A DNA stretch of 6,424 bases from Chloroflexota bacterium (lineage in GTDB: Bacteria > Chloroflexota > Dehalococcoidia > Plut-88900). Every line of letters starts with the position of its first letter. The stretch's first letter is position 1. Under the pieces are notes generated by a model. The model did no database searches, had not been told where the DNA came from, and saw nothing but the letters and a program-made list of their open reading frames with translations. The DNA lies in contig JACZVB010000084.1 of NCBI GenBank assembly GCA_022572865.1, positions 1 to 6,424 on the forward strand, given 5' to 3'. Below, one piece after another: positions 5,460-6,424 of this stretch. A program made the position numbers and the translations under genes.

Positions 5460-5492
5460 CATTCCGCAGTAAGGGACGAAACCCCCGGAATG
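5460..5492 (-). terminator. Possible terminator downstream of the sortase gene
   Basis: Just past the sortase stop, CATTCCG and CGGAATG (5492-5486 and 5466-5460, read on the minus strand) form a perfect 7-base stem with a 19-base loop. It is followed by CTTTTAG. The T-run is short and the loop long, so this is a weak candidate, supported mainly by its position. Confidence 0.35.
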
Positions 5493-5493
5493 G

Positions 5494-6255
5494 CTAAGCC
5501 GGAGCGGTTGCCACCAGCCAGGCCGTCAGAATCAGCCGGTGGCTGTATACCAGGTCCGGGGTGCAGGTGATGAGGGTGAGGGTAGGCTCCGCCGTCTGAT
5601 GAAACACATCGACCTGGCCAGGCTCCACCACCTGGGTGCTAACGGCCCGGTACACATACACGGTCTCGGGAGTATGGAGGAATATGTCGACCGGCTCTCC
5701 TGTGGAAGTGGATGTGGTTAGAAGATCGGGCACATCTCCCAGCTTCCTGAAGACGGCCCCCTCGCCCCGTATGGGGCTGCTCCGGTGGCCCGACATCACC
5801 ACGTTCCCCGCTTCTCCAGGGAAGGGCGTACCCCAGTGGTGCCCCACGGCGTTAATGGGCCGCTCCCAGACCAGCTTATCGCCCTCCCACACCGTATTCA
5901 GTTCTACGATGGGAGAGCTGATGCCGATGGAGGGAATGGATATCCACGAGGCCTGGGGCAGGGCGCCCACGGTCCGGGGGAGGTCCAGCCACTCTACCGG
6001 TATGTACTCATCGGGGCTTGGGACCCGCCACGCCGGGCCATCTTCCGATTGGGCCAGGCCATCGATCGCCGCCAGACTCTCGGGGTCTATGCTCTGGAAG
6101 GAGGACGGGAACTGAGGCCTCTGGAGGGGGATCGACACGTTCTGGTCATCCAGCCGGGCCTCGGATACCTGGGTGAAGATCCAGTAGCCCCCCGCGGCGA
6201 CCAGCAGCAGCAGGCCAACGGTAATGAGGGAGATACCCGAGATGCGGTAAAACAT
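5494..6255 (-). CDS. Membrane-anchored sortase (peptidase family C60)
   Basis: This is a cysteine transpeptidase that cuts a C-terminal sorting signal and joins the protein to a cell-surface acceptor. In the 253-residue form chosen here, an N-terminal membrane anchor (about 7-27, ISLITVGLLLLVAAGGYWIF) is followed by a linker with an acidic, Pro-rich stretch (about 31-100) and then the sortase barrel. All three catalytic residues are present: His157 in NVVMSGHR, Cys231 in TLTLITC and Arg240 in SHRLIL. AVGHHWGTPFPGEAGNVV (136-153) is typical of sortases from Chloroflexota and Actinomycetota; the class (D, E or other) is not settled. Start: ATG 6255-6253 has an ideal GGAGG six bases upstream. 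Longer forms from ATG 6291 or TTG 6306 have poorer sites and would put 12-17 extra residues before the anchor. No LPXTG-type substrate or pilin gene is next to it, so it may be a housekeeping sortase acting on proteins encoded elsewhere. Confidence 0.9.
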   Translation of the reverse strand: MFYRISGISLITVGLLLLVAAGGYWIFTQVSEARLDDQNVSIPLQRPQFPSSFQSIDPESLAAIDGLAQSEDGPAWRVPSPDEYIPVEWLDLPRTVGALPQASWISIPSIGISSPIVELNTVWEGDKLVWERPINAVGHHWGTPFPGEAGNVVMSGHRSSPIRGEGAVFRKLGDVPDLLTTSTSTGEPVDIFLHTPETVYVYRAVSTQVVEPGQVDVFHQTAEPTLTLITCTPDLVYSHRLILTAWLVATAPA

Positions 6256-6261
6256 CCCGGA

Positions 6262-6266
6262 CCTCC
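6262..6266 (-). promoter_or_regulatory. Shine-Dalgarno deciding the sortase start
   Basis: GGAGG on the minus strand, six bases before ATG 6255-6253, is a textbook ribosome binding site. It is the reason the shorter sortase form is preferred over upstream in-frame starts at 6291 (ATG) and 6306 (TTG). Confidence 0.65.
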
Positions 6267-6306
6267 AGGCCCCGGCACTAGTCGTTCTCATACATCCCCG
6301 TCCCAA

Positions 6307-6424
6307 CCTCTTCCATCAGGAGAACTAAGCCCGGCCCCAGAGGCGACCGACATTACCTATTGGGATAGACCCCTCCATCGCGCTCTGTCCACCTTGTCCT
6401 TTGGGCTGCGGGGCAACACCTCCG
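6307..6424. other. Right-edge stretch with no supported gene
   Basis: This is the region upstream of the sortase to the window edge. One minus-strand frame is open from the edge for about 31 codons to a TAG and could be the tail of another gene (ending NVGRLWGRA). One plus-strand frame is open throughout but has no good start. Neither resembles a family I recognise. No convincing promoter for the sortase is visible. Confidence 0.4.

Noticed and set aside
6256..6306. Extended sortase starts at ATG 6291 or TTG 6306
   Set aside because: ATG 6255 has an ideal GGAGG six bases upstream and places the membrane anchor at the usual N-terminal position; the upstream starts have poorly spaced sites.
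6307..6424. Tail of another leftward gene at the right edge, or start of a rightward gene
   Set aside because: The open frames are short, lack recognisable motifs, and the plus-strand one has no credible start codon.

Overview
The window is bacterial, GC-rich (about 60%) and gene-dense. It holds five complete protein genes plus one gene cut by the left edge, with no rRNA, tRNA or CRISPR array visible. The TolB-like propeller protein, the sortase and the repeats in the style 'GTTCGACAAGCTCACCACGAG' suggest a Gram-positive-like or monoderm lineage. Chloroflexota (Dehalococcoidia and relatives) is my best guess, but this is inference from style, not proof.

Left part (1-3087). The 3' end of a PD40/TolB-type beta-propeller gene runs rightward. 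It meets, tail to tail, a leftward operon tupA-tupB-tupC at 2988-656 that encodes a tungstate-type ABC importer: a lipoprotein binding protein with a TTTS motif, a permease and an ATPase. tupB and tupC overlap as ATGA. The stop codons of tupC and the propeller gene share a CTAG.

Centre (3036-4209). A regulator gene is divergent from tupA. It encodes an XRE-type helix-turn-helix fused to a periplasmic-binding-protein-like sensor domain. The short space between them holds two good sigma70-type promoters facing opposite ways with overlapping -35 boxes, plus nested inverted repeats over the shared core. The simplest model is that the regulator senses the imported oxyanion (tungstate or molybdate) in the cytoplasm, controls tupABC and represses itself. 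Its promoter predicts a nearly leaderless mRNA.

Right part (4210-6424). A leftward gene for an endonuclease III/MagIII-like DNA glycosylase (HhH-GPD plus four cysteines, with the lyase lysine replaced by Glu) is bracketed by two diverged, same-orientation copies of an intergenic repeat rich in palindromes (4223-4437 and 5263-5443). Next comes a leftward membrane-anchored sortase with the His, TLITC and Arg catalytic residues. The last ~170 bases upstream of the sortase contain no gene I can support.
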